Below, piece by piece: positions 30,660-38,793 of a stretch of DNA of 64,000 bases. The notes below the pieces were generated by a model. That model worked only from the letters and a program-made list of their open reading frames with translations. It was not told the origin of the DNA and ran no database searches. This DNA is from an uncultured Tateyamaria sp. (GTDB taxonomy: Bacteria > Pseudomonadota > Alphaproteobacteria > Rhodobacterales > Rhodobacteraceae): positions 496,001-560,000 of the forward strand of contig NZ_CANKXW010000002.1 in the NCBI RefSeq assembly GCF_947487805.1, in the 5' to 3' direction. Each line of letters starts with the position of its first letter. The stretch's first letter is position 1. The translations under genes were made by a program, and so were the position numbers.

Positions 30660-32131
30660 GTCAGTCGTCCCTCCAATGCGGCCACCGCCACGCTGGCCTG
30701 TTCCACATCGTCAAAAGGCAGAACGTCATCGCCCACGGTCTGGCCGCTTTCGTGCCCCTTGCCTGCGATCAACAGCGCATCGCCGGGTTCCAGCGTGTCG
30801 ACGGCGCGCAGGATCGCCTCGGCCCTGTCGCCGACCTCGGTTGCGTCGGGGCATCCGGCCATCACGGCGGCGCGGATGGCCGCAGGGTCCTCGGACCGGG
30901 GGTTGTCGTCGGTGACAAAGACCACATCGGCATGTTGCGCCGCCGCCGCTCCCATCAGCGGGCGTTTGCCTGCATCCCGGTCGCCACCTGCCCCGACAAT
31001 CGCCACCAGCTTGCCCATCACATGCGGGCGCATGGCGCGCAGGGCGGTCGCCACCGCGTCGGGCGTATGGGCATAATCCACGAACACGGTGGCCCCATTG
31101 GCACGGGTCGCCGCCAGTTGCATCCGCCCACGCACGGTGCCCAGATGCGGCAACGTCTCAAACACGCGTGCGGGCTCTGCCCCGCTGGCGATGACCAGCC
31201 CACAGGCCAGCATGACGTTGTCGGCCTGAAACCCGCCAATCAGCGGCAGGCGCGCGGCATAGGCCTTGCCCCCAAATTCGAAGCGCACGTCCTGGCCGGT
31301 CGCATCAAAGCGTTGCGCCGAAAGGACAAGGTCGCCGCCATCCCGCCCGACGCAAAGCACATCATTGCCCCGCGCACGCGCAATGGCGGCCATGTCCACG
31401 CCGCGCGCATCGTCCATGTTGATCACCGCCACCCCGTCCTCGGGCAGGACGCGGGCAAATAGGCCGGCCTTGGCGTCGAAATAGGCCTCGAACGTTTCGT
31501 GGTAGTCGAGGTGGTCCTGCGTGAAATTGGTGAACCCGGCTGCGGTCAGGGTGACCCCGTCAAGACGTCGCTGGTCGAGCCCGTGGGACGATGCCTCCAT
31601 CGCGGCGTGGGTGATGCCTGCCCCGGCCGCGGCGGCCAGCGTGCGATGCAGGGTGATCGGCTCGGGCGTGGTGTGGGCCAGCGGCGCGGTCCAGGCGCCT
31701 TCGACCCCGGTGGTACCGAGGTTGACAGCGGCAAGGCCCATCTCGATCCAGATCTGCCGGACAAAGGTGCTGACGGAGGTTTTGCCATTGGTGCCGGTGA
31801 CGGCCACGACCGTGTCGGGCTGCGCGCCGAACCACAGCGCCGCGGTCCGGCTGAGCGCCTCGCGGGGGGCGTCGGTGATGACGACGGCCACATCGGCCAG
31901 ATGATCCGCCGCCAGTGCCGCCCCTGCGGCATCGGTCAGGACCGCGACAGCGCCCATGCGGACGGCGTATTGGATGAACTCGGCCCCGTGCACGCGGTTG
32001 CCGGGCATGGCGGCAAAGAGAAACCCGTCGCGCACCTCGCGACTGTCGACGGCGATGCCTGTGATCTCGGGGTTGCGCCCGCCCTGGGCGGTCAGCCCCA
32101 GCGAAGAAAGGTAACGTGCCTGCTCACCCAT
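30656..32131 (-). CDS. murE: UDP-N-acetylmuramoyl-tripeptide synthetase MurE (meso-DAP adding)
   Basis: A 491-residue Mur ligase. The ATP loop is VTGTNGKTSVSTFVRQI, followed by EASSHGLDQRRLDGV and the DNPR motif in VTDDNPRSEDP that selects meso-diaminopimelate, as in Gram-negative bacteria. The start ATG at 32131 has AAAAGG upstream at good spacing; an in-frame start at 32164 would add eleven residues and nearly touch ftsI. Confidence 0.95.
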   Translation of the reverse strand: MGEQARYLSSLGLTAQGGRNPEITGIAVDSREVRDGFLFAAMPGNRVHGAEFIQYAVRMGAVAVLTDAAGAALAADHLADVAVVITDAPREALSRTAALWFGAQPDTVVAVTGTNGKTSVSTFVRQIWIEMGLAAVNLGTTGVEGAWTAPLAHTTPEPITLHRTLAAAAGAGITHAAMEASSHGLDQRRLDGVTLTAAGFTNFTQDHLDYHETFEAYFDAKAGLFARVLPEDGVAVINMDDARGVDMAAIARARGNDVLCVGRDGGDLVLSAQRFDATGQDVRFEFGGKAYAARLPLIGGFQADNVMLACGLVIASGAEPARVFETLPHLGTVRGRMQLAATRANGATVFVDYAHTPDAVATALRAMRPHVMGKLVAIVGAGGDRDAGKRPLMGAAAAQHADVVFVTDDNPRSEDPAAIRAAVMAGCPDATEVGDRAEAILRAVDTLEPGDALLIAGKGHESGQTVGDDVLPFDDVEQASVAVAALEGRLT

Positions 32132-32165
32132 TGTCTGGCCTTTTGGCTCGGGTGCGCGCCGCACC

Positions 32166-33953
32166 TCAGTTGCTGCTGGTGAGCGTTATATCAGCCAATG
32201 TGGCGGGTTCAACGGTCGGACGCAGACCCAAAAGCGGTGCGATCCGTCCGATCATTTCGGCGGCCACAGGCACGGCTGTCCAGCCCGCGGTGCGGCGGGG
32301 TTTGTCGCCGGACGTCTCGACCGGTTCGTCCAGCGTCACGACCAGCACGTATTTCGGGTCATGGGCGGGGAACATCGTGGCGAACGTGGCGATGACCTTG
32401 TCATCGTAATACCCGCCGCGCGGCTTGGGTTTGTCTGCCGTGCCGGTCTTGCCACCCACGGCGTATCCCGGCACTTCGCCCATGCTGGCGGTGCCGGACG
32501 TCACGACCTTGCGCAGCATGGCGCGGGCGGCACGGGCGGCACCTTCGCTCATCACGCGGTCGCCCGTTTGGGTGCCGGTCTGTTTCAGGATCGTCGGCCG
32601 CACGGCCAGCCCGCCATTGGCAATGGCCGCATAGCCCGCCGCAAGGTGCATGGGCGACGATGACAGCCCGTGCCCATAGCTGACCGTGACCGCGCTCAGG
32701 TCGGTCCAGCGTTTGGGCAGGAGCGGCTTGCCGGTGCGGGCCTCGACGATCTCGAACGGGGTTGCCTCGAAAAAGCCCAGCCGTTTGAGAAAGTCCTGCT
32801 GCCGCTCCACCCCGATTTGCAGGGCCATGCGCCCGGTGCCCCGGTTCGAGGATTTGACGATGATATCGGCCACGCTCAGCTTGCCGTAGTTCTTGTTCTG
32901 GAACTCGCCGATCTTGAACCCGCCGACCTTCATGGGCCCGGACGTGTCGATAATGGTCGAGGGCGACACCAGCCCCAGATCCACCGCCTGTGCCGCTGTA
33001 AAGATCTTGAAGGCCGAGCCAAGCTCGTACACGCCCTGCACGGACCGGTTAAAGAGCGGGCTGTCGCTTTGATCGCCTTCGGTGGCGGGACGCGGGCGGT
33101 TGTTGGGGTCAAAGCTGGGCAGGGACACGACCGAGATCACCTCGCCCGTGTGCACATCCATCAGGACAGAGGTGGCCCCCTTGGCATTGAGCAGCCGCAT
33201 GCCGCCGTAAAGCACCCGCTCGGCGGCGGCCTGCACGGTCAGGTCCAGCGACAGTTGCAGCGGTTTCTGGCCGTTGGCCGGATCGCGCAGATAGTCGTCA
33301 AACTGTTTCTCGACGCCCGCGACGCCGATCACTTCGGCGGCACTGACGCCTTCCTTGCCGAAACTGGCCCCGCCCATCACATGGGCCGCGAGCGCACCAT
33401 TGGGATAGAGCCGCATGTCGCGCGGGCCGAACAACAGGCCCGGATCGCCGATCTCGTGCACGGCCTGCATCTGTTCGGGGCTGATCGTCTTTTTGATCCA
33501 GATGAATTTGCGCTTGCCGGTGAAATCCTCGAGCAGCTCGTCTTCCTTGAGATCCGGGAAGACGGCGGCGAGACCCTTGGCCGCGGCGGCCGGATCCACC
33601 ATGTGCGGCGGCTGGGCATAAAGCGCGTGGGTTTCGAAATTGGTGGCCAGAAGGTGCCCGTTGCGGTCCACGATGTCCGCGCGTGCGGCAGAGATCGCGG
33701 CGCCCTTGGCGCTGGCGCGCGGCTCCACCGGATCGGAGGTCGCCAACGCCCCCATGCGCAAGGCCACGGTCACAAAGGCGCACAGAAAGAACAACCCCAG
33801 CACCAGCAACCGCCCCTCGGCGCGCTGGCGCATCCGGTCCCGCATTTCGTCGTGACGGGCGCGCAGGTTCTCACGCTCGATCGCATCGGGGTTTTCGCCC
33901 GCGGCACGGGCGGGCAGGATGCGGGCCAGAGGGCGCAGCGGGGTCCGGGTCAT
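32166..33953 (-). CDS. ftsI: Septal transpeptidase FtsI (PBP3)
   Basis: A 595-residue class B penicillin-binding protein. A basic N-terminus and one membrane anchor (LLVLGLFFLCAFVTVALRM, about residues 48-66) lead to the PBP dimer domain and the transpeptidase domain with the motifs SxxK (ELGSAFKIFTAAQ), SxN (KSSNRGTGR) and KTG (VGGKTGTADKPK). It cross-links septal peptidoglycan with FtsW. Its start overlaps the end of ftsL. Confidence 0.95.
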   Translation of the reverse strand: MTRTPLRPLARILPARAAGENPDAIERENLRARHDEMRDRMRQRAEGRLLVLGLFFLCAFVTVALRMGALATSDPVEPRASAKGAAISAARADIVDRNGHLLATNFETHALYAQPPHMVDPAAAAKGLAAVFPDLKEDELLEDFTGKRKFIWIKKTISPEQMQAVHEIGDPGLLFGPRDMRLYPNGALAAHVMGGASFGKEGVSAAEVIGVAGVEKQFDDYLRDPANGQKPLQLSLDLTVQAAAERVLYGGMRLLNAKGATSVLMDVHTGEVISVVSLPSFDPNNRPRPATEGDQSDSPLFNRSVQGVYELGSAFKIFTAAQAVDLGLVSPSTIIDTSGPMKVGGFKIGEFQNKNYGKLSVADIIVKSSNRGTGRMALQIGVERQQDFLKRLGFFEATPFEIVEARTGKPLLPKRWTDLSAVTVSYGHGLSSSPMHLAAGYAAIANGGLAVRPTILKQTGTQTGDRVMSEGAARAARAMLRKVVTSGTASMGEVPGYAVGGKTGTADKPKPRGGYYDDKVIATFATMFPAHDPKYVLVVTLDEPVETSGDKPRRTAGWTAVPVAAEMIGRIAPLLGLRPTVEPATLADITLTSSN

Positions 33954-34303
33954 TCGCCTGCCTCCAGCGTGCCGCGCACCTCGATGGCATCGTCAAAGAT
34001 CACGATACCGGGTGGTGCGGGATAGGCCACCTCGTCCACATGGCCGAACTGGTCGGGACGGAAGGGCAAGAGGCCCAGCCGGTCAAAGTTGATATCCGCA
34101 AGATCGCGCAGCCTGTCTGGACGGTTGAGATAGGCCCATTCCGCCTTGAGCACGGCCAGGCGGGCGTGGGCGGTGCGGATGTCGCGGTGCAGTTGATCGG
34201 TGCGCGCCAGCGACTCTTGCGTCGCGTAATTCTCGCGGTAGGCCCAGAAAGCGAGGCCGATCACGGCCAGGGTGGTCAGAATGTACAAAACGGTACGCAT
34301 CAT
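33950..34303 (-). CDS. ftsL: Cell division protein FtsL
   Basis: A 117-residue bitopic protein with an N-terminal membrane segment ([20 protein letters not shown]) and a periplasmic coiled coil (about residues 27-70, including [20 protein letters not shown]). It forms the FtsQLB complex. Assignment rests on topology and its place between rsmH and ftsI. Both ends overlap the neighbouring genes by ATGA. Confidence 0.9.
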   Translation of the reverse strand: MMRTVLYILTTLAVIGLAFWAYRENYATQESLARTDQLHRDIRTAHARLAVLKAEWAYLNRPDRLRDLADINFDRLGLLPFRPDQFGHVDEVAYPAPPGIVIFDDAIEVRGTLEAGE

Positions 34304-35265
34304 GCGGCCCCCTTGATCTGTGGCATCCCAATGCTCTTGGCGTCGATCTCGCCGCTGGGCGCATCCGTGCGAATGGCCACGCGCAGCTTGGCGGACCGGC
34401 TGCGCGGGTTGGTGGCCAGCTCGTTCGCATCCGGGCCGATGGCCTTGCGGCTTTTGACGGTGAACTGCGCCGGGGCCTGCGTTGTTTCCGGCGCATAACG
34501 GTTGGCGTTGGCCTGTTTGCCCGCACGCGCGGTGAGGAACCGTTTGACCATCCGGTCCTCGACCGAATGAAAGGTCACAACAGCCAGATGCCCGCCGGGT
34601 TTCAACGCGCGCTCGGCGGCCATAAGTCCCTGATAGAGCTCGCCATATTCGTCATTGACCGCGATGCGCAGCGCTTGAAAACTGCGCGTCGCCGGGTGCG
34701 ATTGGCCCGGCTTGGCGCGCGGCAGGCACTTTTCGACAATCGTGGCCAGTTCCAGTGTGGTCGTGATGGGGCGCGCGGCGATGATGGCGCGGGCAATGCG
34801 CCGGCTCGCCCGTTCTTCACCATAGTGATAAAGAATGTCTGCCAACACGGCCTCGTCCGCAGTGTTGACCAGATCGGCCGCCGAGGGGCCGTCCTGGCTC
34901 ATCCGCATGTCGAGGGGGCCGTCCTTCATAAAGGAAAACCCGCGTTCCGCCTGATCCAGCTGCATCGAACTGACGCCAAGGTCGAGGACAACGCCGTCGA
35001 GGTCCTGCGCATAACTGTCCATCTTCGAAAACACGCCTGCCTGCATCACCAACCGGTCGCCGTAGTCGCCCGCCCAAGGCGCGGCCATGTCAAAGGCCAG
35101 CGGATCACGGTCCACCGCAACCACACGCGCGGCCCCTGCCTTGAGCAGCGCGCGGGTATAGCCGCCCGCCCCGAATGTGCCATCCAGCCACGTGCCGCCA
35201 ATTGGTGCGCACTGCGTCAGGATCGCGTCGATCAGTACCGGAATATGTGGCCCCCCAGCCCCCAT
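34300..35265 (-). CDS. rsmH: 16S rRNA (cytosine1402-N4)-methyltransferase RsmH
   Basis: A 321-residue SAM-dependent methyltransferase (old name MraW). The substrate and cofactor motifs are [10 protein letters not shown] at the N-terminus, [32 protein letters not shown] and [16 protein letters not shown]. It is the second gene of the dcw cluster, 2 bp after mraZ. Confidence 0.96.
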   Translation of the reverse strand: MGAGGPHIPVLIDAILTQCAPIGGTWLDGTFGAGGYTRALLKAGAARVVAVDRDPLAFDMAAPWAGDYGDRLVMQAGVFSKMDSYAQDLDGVVLDLGVSSMQLDQAERGFSFMKDGPLDMRMSQDGPSAADLVNTADEAVLADILYHYGEERASRRIARAIIAARPITTTLELATIVEKCLPRAKPGQSHPATRSFQALRIAVNDEYGELYQGLMAAERALKPGGHLAVVTFHSVEDRMVKRFLTARAGKQANANRYAPETTQAPAQFTVKSRKAIGPDANELATNPRSRSAKLRVAIRTDAPSGEIDAKSIGMPQIKGAA

Positions 35266-35267
35266 GA

Positions 35268-35759
35268 TCAGCCCATATCCCCGTCGAGGTAGACTGATGG
35301 ATCGACGTCCGGGTCAAACCCGTCATCGTCGAGGGCGGCAATGCTGGCGTCATAAGTCTCGGGCTGCCAGATCTCGAACGTGTCGCCGGACGAGACGAAA
35401 CGCGCCATGCCATCAAGGCCGATCTTTTCGCGCAGTTTCGCAGGCAAAACGATACGGCCCGTATCGTCCACAACCGTCTCGATGGACTGCGCGCTATAGA
35501 GCCGCTCCATCGCCTTCCGCTTGGCCGAACCGCGCGGGTGTTTGGAGATCTTTTCGTCCACCTCGTCCATGGCTTCGATCGTGAAACCTTCGAGGTAGTC
35601 GCGCGTGGCACCGCCGTAGACGATGATGATGCGGGGCGGCAGGCCGTCCGTCCAGTCGGGATCACAGGCCTCGATCACACGACGAAACGAGGCCGGGATA
35701 GACACCCGCCCCTTTGCGTCCACCTTGTGGTCGCTTTCGCCTCTGAACCTGCGTGCCAC
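35268..35759 (-). CDS. mraZ: Transcriptional regulator MraZ
   Basis: A 163-residue AbrB-like double SpoVT regulator that represses the dcw operon. Two tandem copies of the domain are visible: [19 protein letters not shown] and [18 protein letters not shown]. The start chosen is GTG at 35759 (then [12 protein letters not shown]), which gives the usual family length and has purine-rich AAGGACAAAGGGACGGG upstream. An in-frame GTG at 35873 would add a 38-residue Arg/Lys-rich extension, but it lies in the loop of a 13-bp hairpin and is less likely. Confidence 0.9.
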   Translation of the reverse strand: MARRFRGESDHKVDAKGRVSIPASFRRVIEACDPDWTDGLPPRIIIVYGGATRDYLEGFTIEAMDEVDEKISKHPRGSAKRKAMERLYSAQSIETVVDDTGRIVLPAKLREKIGLDGMARFVSSGDTFEIWQPETYDASIAALDDDGFDPDVDPSVYLDGDMG

Positions 35760-35851
35760 TGTCTTGGCCCGTCCCTTTGTCCTTGCGCCTGCCTGCGCCT
35801 TGCGTCCGCGTGCGCCCCCGCGCTTGAATTCACTGCCCCCGGAAATGGAAA

Positions 35852-35887
35852 CGGCGGGTTGATCTGCTGCCACTGATCAACCCGCCG
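35852..35887. promoter_or_regulatory. 13-bp perfect hairpin in the mraZ leader
   Basis: CGGCGGGTTGATC, a ten-base loop, then GATCAACCCGCCG form a perfect stem 93 bases upstream of the preferred mraZ GTG. The alternative GTG at 35873 lies in the loop. No U-run follows on the minus strand, so it is not a plain terminator; a leader regulatory structure or an mRNA-stabilising hairpin is more likely. Confidence 0.5.
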
Positions 35888-36074
35888 CCCTCGTCCCGCC
35901 TTGCGGGATGTCCAGCTGCGCGCGCCACCTGGGGGGATGTCTGCTCGCTCGCGCGCCGGATCTCTGGTCTGATGAAAGCGAGGTGCCTGTATGAAACCTG
36001 CTAGAGTTTTGTTGTTTGCTTGGGGTCGTTTGCTGCCCCGTGCTCGTTCTCATCCGATGTCATTAGGTATGACG

Positions 36075-36089
36075 TGGGAAAACATGGGA
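36075..36089 (+). promoter_or_regulatory. Pair of TGGGA boxes, opposite orientation
   Basis: TGGGA, five bases, TGGGA: two boxes at 10-bp spacing on the plus strand, inside the mraZ leader. The spacing equals that of MraZ operators, but the orientation is opposite to the main cluster and there are only two boxes, so this is a weak candidate for a second MraZ site. Confidence 0.35.
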
Positions 36090-36371
36090 CGCAATGGTTT
36101 TTTGAGGGTTAATGCGAATGCAGAGCAGTCAGAGTTACGCCGAAATAAGTTAATCCGCGCGAATTTTCAGAAGTTTTGAGCGCATCATGTCCCAAGATTT
36201 CGCCAAGACACAATATGTAGTGGCCACCAAGTCAAAGCGTAGAGCGCCCATAAAATCCCAAAAAACTCGCCACCATCGACGATTTGGCTATAATGTTTTT
36301 GCTTTGTTCTCAAGCCGAATTTTAAAACTCTGCCAATTTGATTCGAATCAATGCGCTTTTCGGGCCTCTGC

Positions 36372-36408
36372 CCCATGGTTTCCCATGCCCGTTCCCATTT
36401 TTTCCCAT
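36372..36408 (-). promoter_or_regulatory. Four tandem TGGGN boxes, putative MraZ operator
   Basis: Read on the minus strand: TGGGA, 5 bases, TGGGA, 7 bases, TGGGA, 5 bases, TGGGG. MraZ of E. coli binds direct TGGGN repeats separated by 5 bases in front of its own gene, so number, sequence, spacing and orientation toward mraZ all fit. The cluster is about 610 bases from the mraZ start and about 35 bases from the inferred prophage end. Confidence 0.65.
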
Positions 36409-36442
36409 GCCCCCTTGCATCACGCGCTCCGGCAGGCCACGT

Positions 36443-36507
36443 TGTAGCGGGACGCTAAAAACTGCAGTAAGAAACATCATAAGTTGCAGCAGGAAGCTTT
36501 GAAAGTT
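36443..36507. repeat. Three tandem repeats at the inferred prophage right end
   Basis: Related 19-22 base units begin at 36443 (TGTAGCGGGACGCTAAAAA), 36463 (TGCAGTAAGAAAC) and 36485 (TGCAGCAGGAAGCTTTGAAA); the first and third match at 13 of 19 positions. Tandem transposase sites of about 22 bp starting with TG at the terminus are the hallmark of Mu ends. The host bases next to it are CACGT (36438-36442), the predicted 5-bp target duplication. The remaining bases up to 36578 hold no gene and no clear terminator. Confidence 0.5.
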
Positions 36508-36578
36508 TGCGGCTCTGCGATCCCACCCGACGTGTCCGGGCAGAACGTGGCGCGTTGTCGATAGAACTTCGAAGCAGT

Positions 36579-37538
36579 TCAGTCGCCGACAGACCAATCA
36601 ACGTCGAAACAGGCGCCAGCAACTTCCAAACCCCAATCCGTAACTGGGTAGGTCATCGTAGACCAAAGATAGCCCACAGGGTTGGGGCCGATGTGGTTCT
36701 GCACAACCGCATATTTTAGTGCTGTGTGATCGAGATCGTAAACACCGGCAGCGGAGGCCTTGGAGCGCTTGAGGTGTTTGCTCAGGTCGAACGTCGAAGG
36801 ACGGAACTCGCCAGAAACTTCATCTACCCGCTCGGTGCGATCGACTTCAGTTCCATTCGCTAGATCTTCAGAAATCAGCCCAAGTCTAAGCGATTTCTCA
36901 ACTGGACCGGATAGGGCCAGGGACTCTGGATACTCGGCGCGCAGCTCTTGGAGCCGCCGTAAAGCACGAAACAGCTCGATCTCGTCCACCACATTAATTC
37001 CTGGCTTATTTGGAGCTATCCAATCGAGCAAACCAACGTCGTTCTGACTTATCAAACGGCGCGTACGACGAAGGATCGCCGCAGACTTCAGCGTCATTTC
37101 AAAAACCATCGCATCGTCTCCGGTCATTATTTTTAGGAGTGAGACGATCTCCGGATTCAGTTGTTCAGATTGGCTTGGATCCATGCGGCTAGCCAATAGT
37201 TGAGACCACATCTGTCGAAGAGTAGTGTCTTCCGCCTCAGCCATCCCAGAAAAAAGCAGGTAAATTTCACCATCTGGCAGCGCGCGAGCACTCTTCAGGT
37301 CGATGCCTTTTTCCTGGAGAAATTTGGCCGTTTTCTCGCATGTTGAAATCAAGTTCCGGGTACGCCATTGGCGCATCCGATCCCCAACCAGCCCGCCAAA
37401 AAATGACGAACCTAAGTCTGCGAGCCCAGTTCCACTCCGCCCCAAAATCGTGCGGATGACATCTGCGACGGCCTGATCGACAGCTTCACCTGGAACGGAC
37501 ATGCGGCCTTCGCTGCCATTGCTCTTTCTGTCTGCCAT
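36579..37538 (-). CDS. Abi-alpha (DUF4393)-like protein, prophage cargo
   Basis: A 319-residue protein. The central part (about residues 45-160: SSFFGGLVGDRMRQWRTRN, LQEKGIDLKSARALP, then LRQMWSQLLASRMDPSQS and LNPEIVSLLKIMTGDDAM) resembles the Abi-alpha domain seen in abortive-infection proteins. The C-terminal 150 residues end in DLDHTALKYAVVQNHIGPNP and an aromatic tail that may be a sensor part. It is AT-richer than the phage structural genes and lies between tail fibre and prophage end, the usual cargo site. A role against competing phages is inferred. It is transcribed toward mraZ. Confidence 0.5.
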   Translation of the reverse strand: MADRKSNGSEGRMSVPGEAVDQAVADVIRTILGRSGTGLADLGSSFFGGLVGDRMRQWRTRNLISTCEKTAKFLQEKGIDLKSARALPDGEIYLLFSGMAEAEDTTLRQMWSQLLASRMDPSQSEQLNPEIVSLLKIMTGDDAMVFEMTLKSAAILRRTRRLISQNDVGLLDWIAPNKPGINVVDEIELFRALRRLQELRAEYPESLALSGPVEKSLRLGLISEDLANGTEVDRTERVDEVSGEFRPSTFDLSKHLKRSKASAAGVYDLDHTALKYAVVQNHIGPNPVGYLWSTMTYPVTDWGLEVAGACFDVDWSVGD

Positions 37539-37897
37539 CGCAAGATAACCTGAGCCTAAGTTGAGTTCCCTTCCCTACTAAGCGGAAAGTTAGGCCTGTC
37601 CAACTGCTATTCCGCCGCTCACGCAGTATGCGCTCTTTGCATCTAAGTTTAAGCCCCTGCTCTTTGCTGAAGCGCGCTGCAACTGTTGGTCATAGAGCTC
37701 TCGCACGATCCAACCTTTCCGCACTCCGACACCAATCTTAACCTCACCTTCGACTGCCTCCTGCATTTTGGGCGCAGTCGTGCAATGTGGACAAACCCTA
37801 GCAGCATCTCGAGGTGTAGGCGCATGTCCGTCTCTTTCGGCGCTTCAAAAAATAGCTACAGTGCGGCTGTCCACGACAGCTACCGGATCGAGTACAA
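37539..37897. other. Divergent intergenic region between the cargo genes
   Basis: These 359 AT-rich bases separate the divergent Abi-alpha-like and 289-residue genes and must hold their promoters. A 71-codon frame (37686-37901) ends in an ATGA overlap with the next gene, but its sequence has no protein-like pattern. No clear operator repeat was found. Confidence 0.4.
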
Positions 37898-38767
37898 ATG
37901 ACACCTGAAGCACAGCGCCAAAATCAAATCTTAGCAGCTTTCGAAAGCCCGCGTGTGTGCCTAATGGAAGCCAAGGACGCTCTCAAGGAATTTGACACCC
38001 TTTTGTCTGATTGGAACCCGGACAGCACTTTCGAAATCCTTGAACAGGAGCACAACACGCCCAATCAAAAGAGAGTCCTGCTCAGACCATTGAAATTCCC
38101 GGAGCGGCTGAACGGCAAGGCATCCTCGGTCATTAAATGGTTGCGAGATGCTTTGGATCAGGCGGTTTGGACTGCTACATCTATCATTGAACATCACCCG
38201 AGCGATTGGGATGCTCGAAGAACAAATTTCCCCTCGGCGAAATCGGAGGATCATTTTGACGGGCTCTTCGAGAAACGTGGACCTTGTGGTGATCTTTCCA
38301 AGTCTTTGATGCCGCTGTTGCGTTCCTTTGAACCTTGGCCCGGAAAGCTCAGCCATCCAGGCGAGAAGGTGTGGCCAGCAGGTCCCAACCGGGTCGTCGG
38401 CAACGATATGCTGAAGAACCTCTTGGACTCCTCAAATGTTGCAAAGCATCGACACTTACTCGCCGCAAGCCCGATAATCACCGAAATGACGATTGAGGAA
38501 TTCACGTTCAGCGAGGTGGTTTATGCTTCTGTTCCGCCCCGACGCATTGTCGGAACAGATGATCACTTGATTGCAATCGTACCGAATGACGCCACGTATG
38601 TTTTCGCTTCAAAGATCGAGTTCGAAACCGTACTGCATAACAGCGTTAGTTCACGCCCAAATGCTACAGCCACACAGGAACTGAGCCAAATGCTGTCAAT
38701 ATGTAGCGAAATCGTTCGGGACATCTCGCAGCAGACCATCATTGAAGAATACAAAGCACATCGTTGA
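37898..38767 (+). CDS. Hypothetical protein, prophage cargo
   Basis: A 289-residue soluble protein of no family I can name with confidence. Features are a helical N-terminus, KWLRDALDQAVW followed by a FP-containing loop (NFPSAKSEDHFDGLF), MPLLRSFEPWPG, and LLDSSNVAKHRHLLA. The combined pattern of a D-x-A-type helix, an FP loop and a (D/A)KHR segment recalls a widespread group of uncharacterised helical proteins. The gene is on the opposite strand to the late operon and is AT-richer than it, so it is probably an independently expressed moron. It converges on the tail fibre gene with a 26-base gap. Confidence 0.55.
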   Translation: MTPEAQRQNQILAAFESPRVCLMEAKDALKEFDTLLSDWNPDSTFEILEQEHNTPNQKRVLLRPLKFPERLNGKASSVIKWLRDALDQAVWTATSIIEHHPSDWDARRTNFPSAKSEDHFDGLFEKRGPCGDLSKSLMPLLRSFEPWPGKLSHPGEKVWPAGPNRVVGNDMLKNLLDSSNVAKHRHLLAASPIITEMTIEEFTFSEVVYASVPPRRIVGTDDHLIAIVPNDATYVFASKIEFETVLHNSVSSRPNATATQELSQMLSICSEIVRDISQQTIIEEYKAHR

Positions 38768-38793
38768 AGCTGACAAAAGACGAAAACCGACCT

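Larger units (their letters stand above)
35888..36442. other. Long AT-rich leader of the dcw operon, no gene
   Basis: About 550 bases of lower GC without a convincing gene; short frames here lack family features. It holds the TGGGN box clusters at 36372-36408 and 36075-36089. A possible minus-strand promoter is TTGAGA near 36317 with TATAGC about 15 bases further on, just downstream of the four boxes. That would give mraZ a leader of over 400 bases. Confidence 0.5.

Noticed and set aside
36372-36408. CCCAT repeats as a CRISPR-like or simple repeat array
   Set aside because: Units are only 5 bases with 5-7 base spacers; the MraZ box pattern explains them better.
35760-36442. RNase P RNA or another structured RNA upstream of mraZ
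   Set aside because: I looked for the conserved RNase P core motifs on both strands and did not see them; the region is AT-rich with one clear hairpin only.
36187-36447. 86-codon frame in the mraZ leader
   Set aside because: It has no family features, runs through the TGGGN array and crosses the inferred prophage border.
37686-37901. 71-codon frame ending in an ATGA overlap with the 289-residue gene
   Set aside because: The overlap is suggestive, but the sequence lacks any protein-like pattern, no Shine-Dalgarno was seen, and it would fill the only divergent promoter region.
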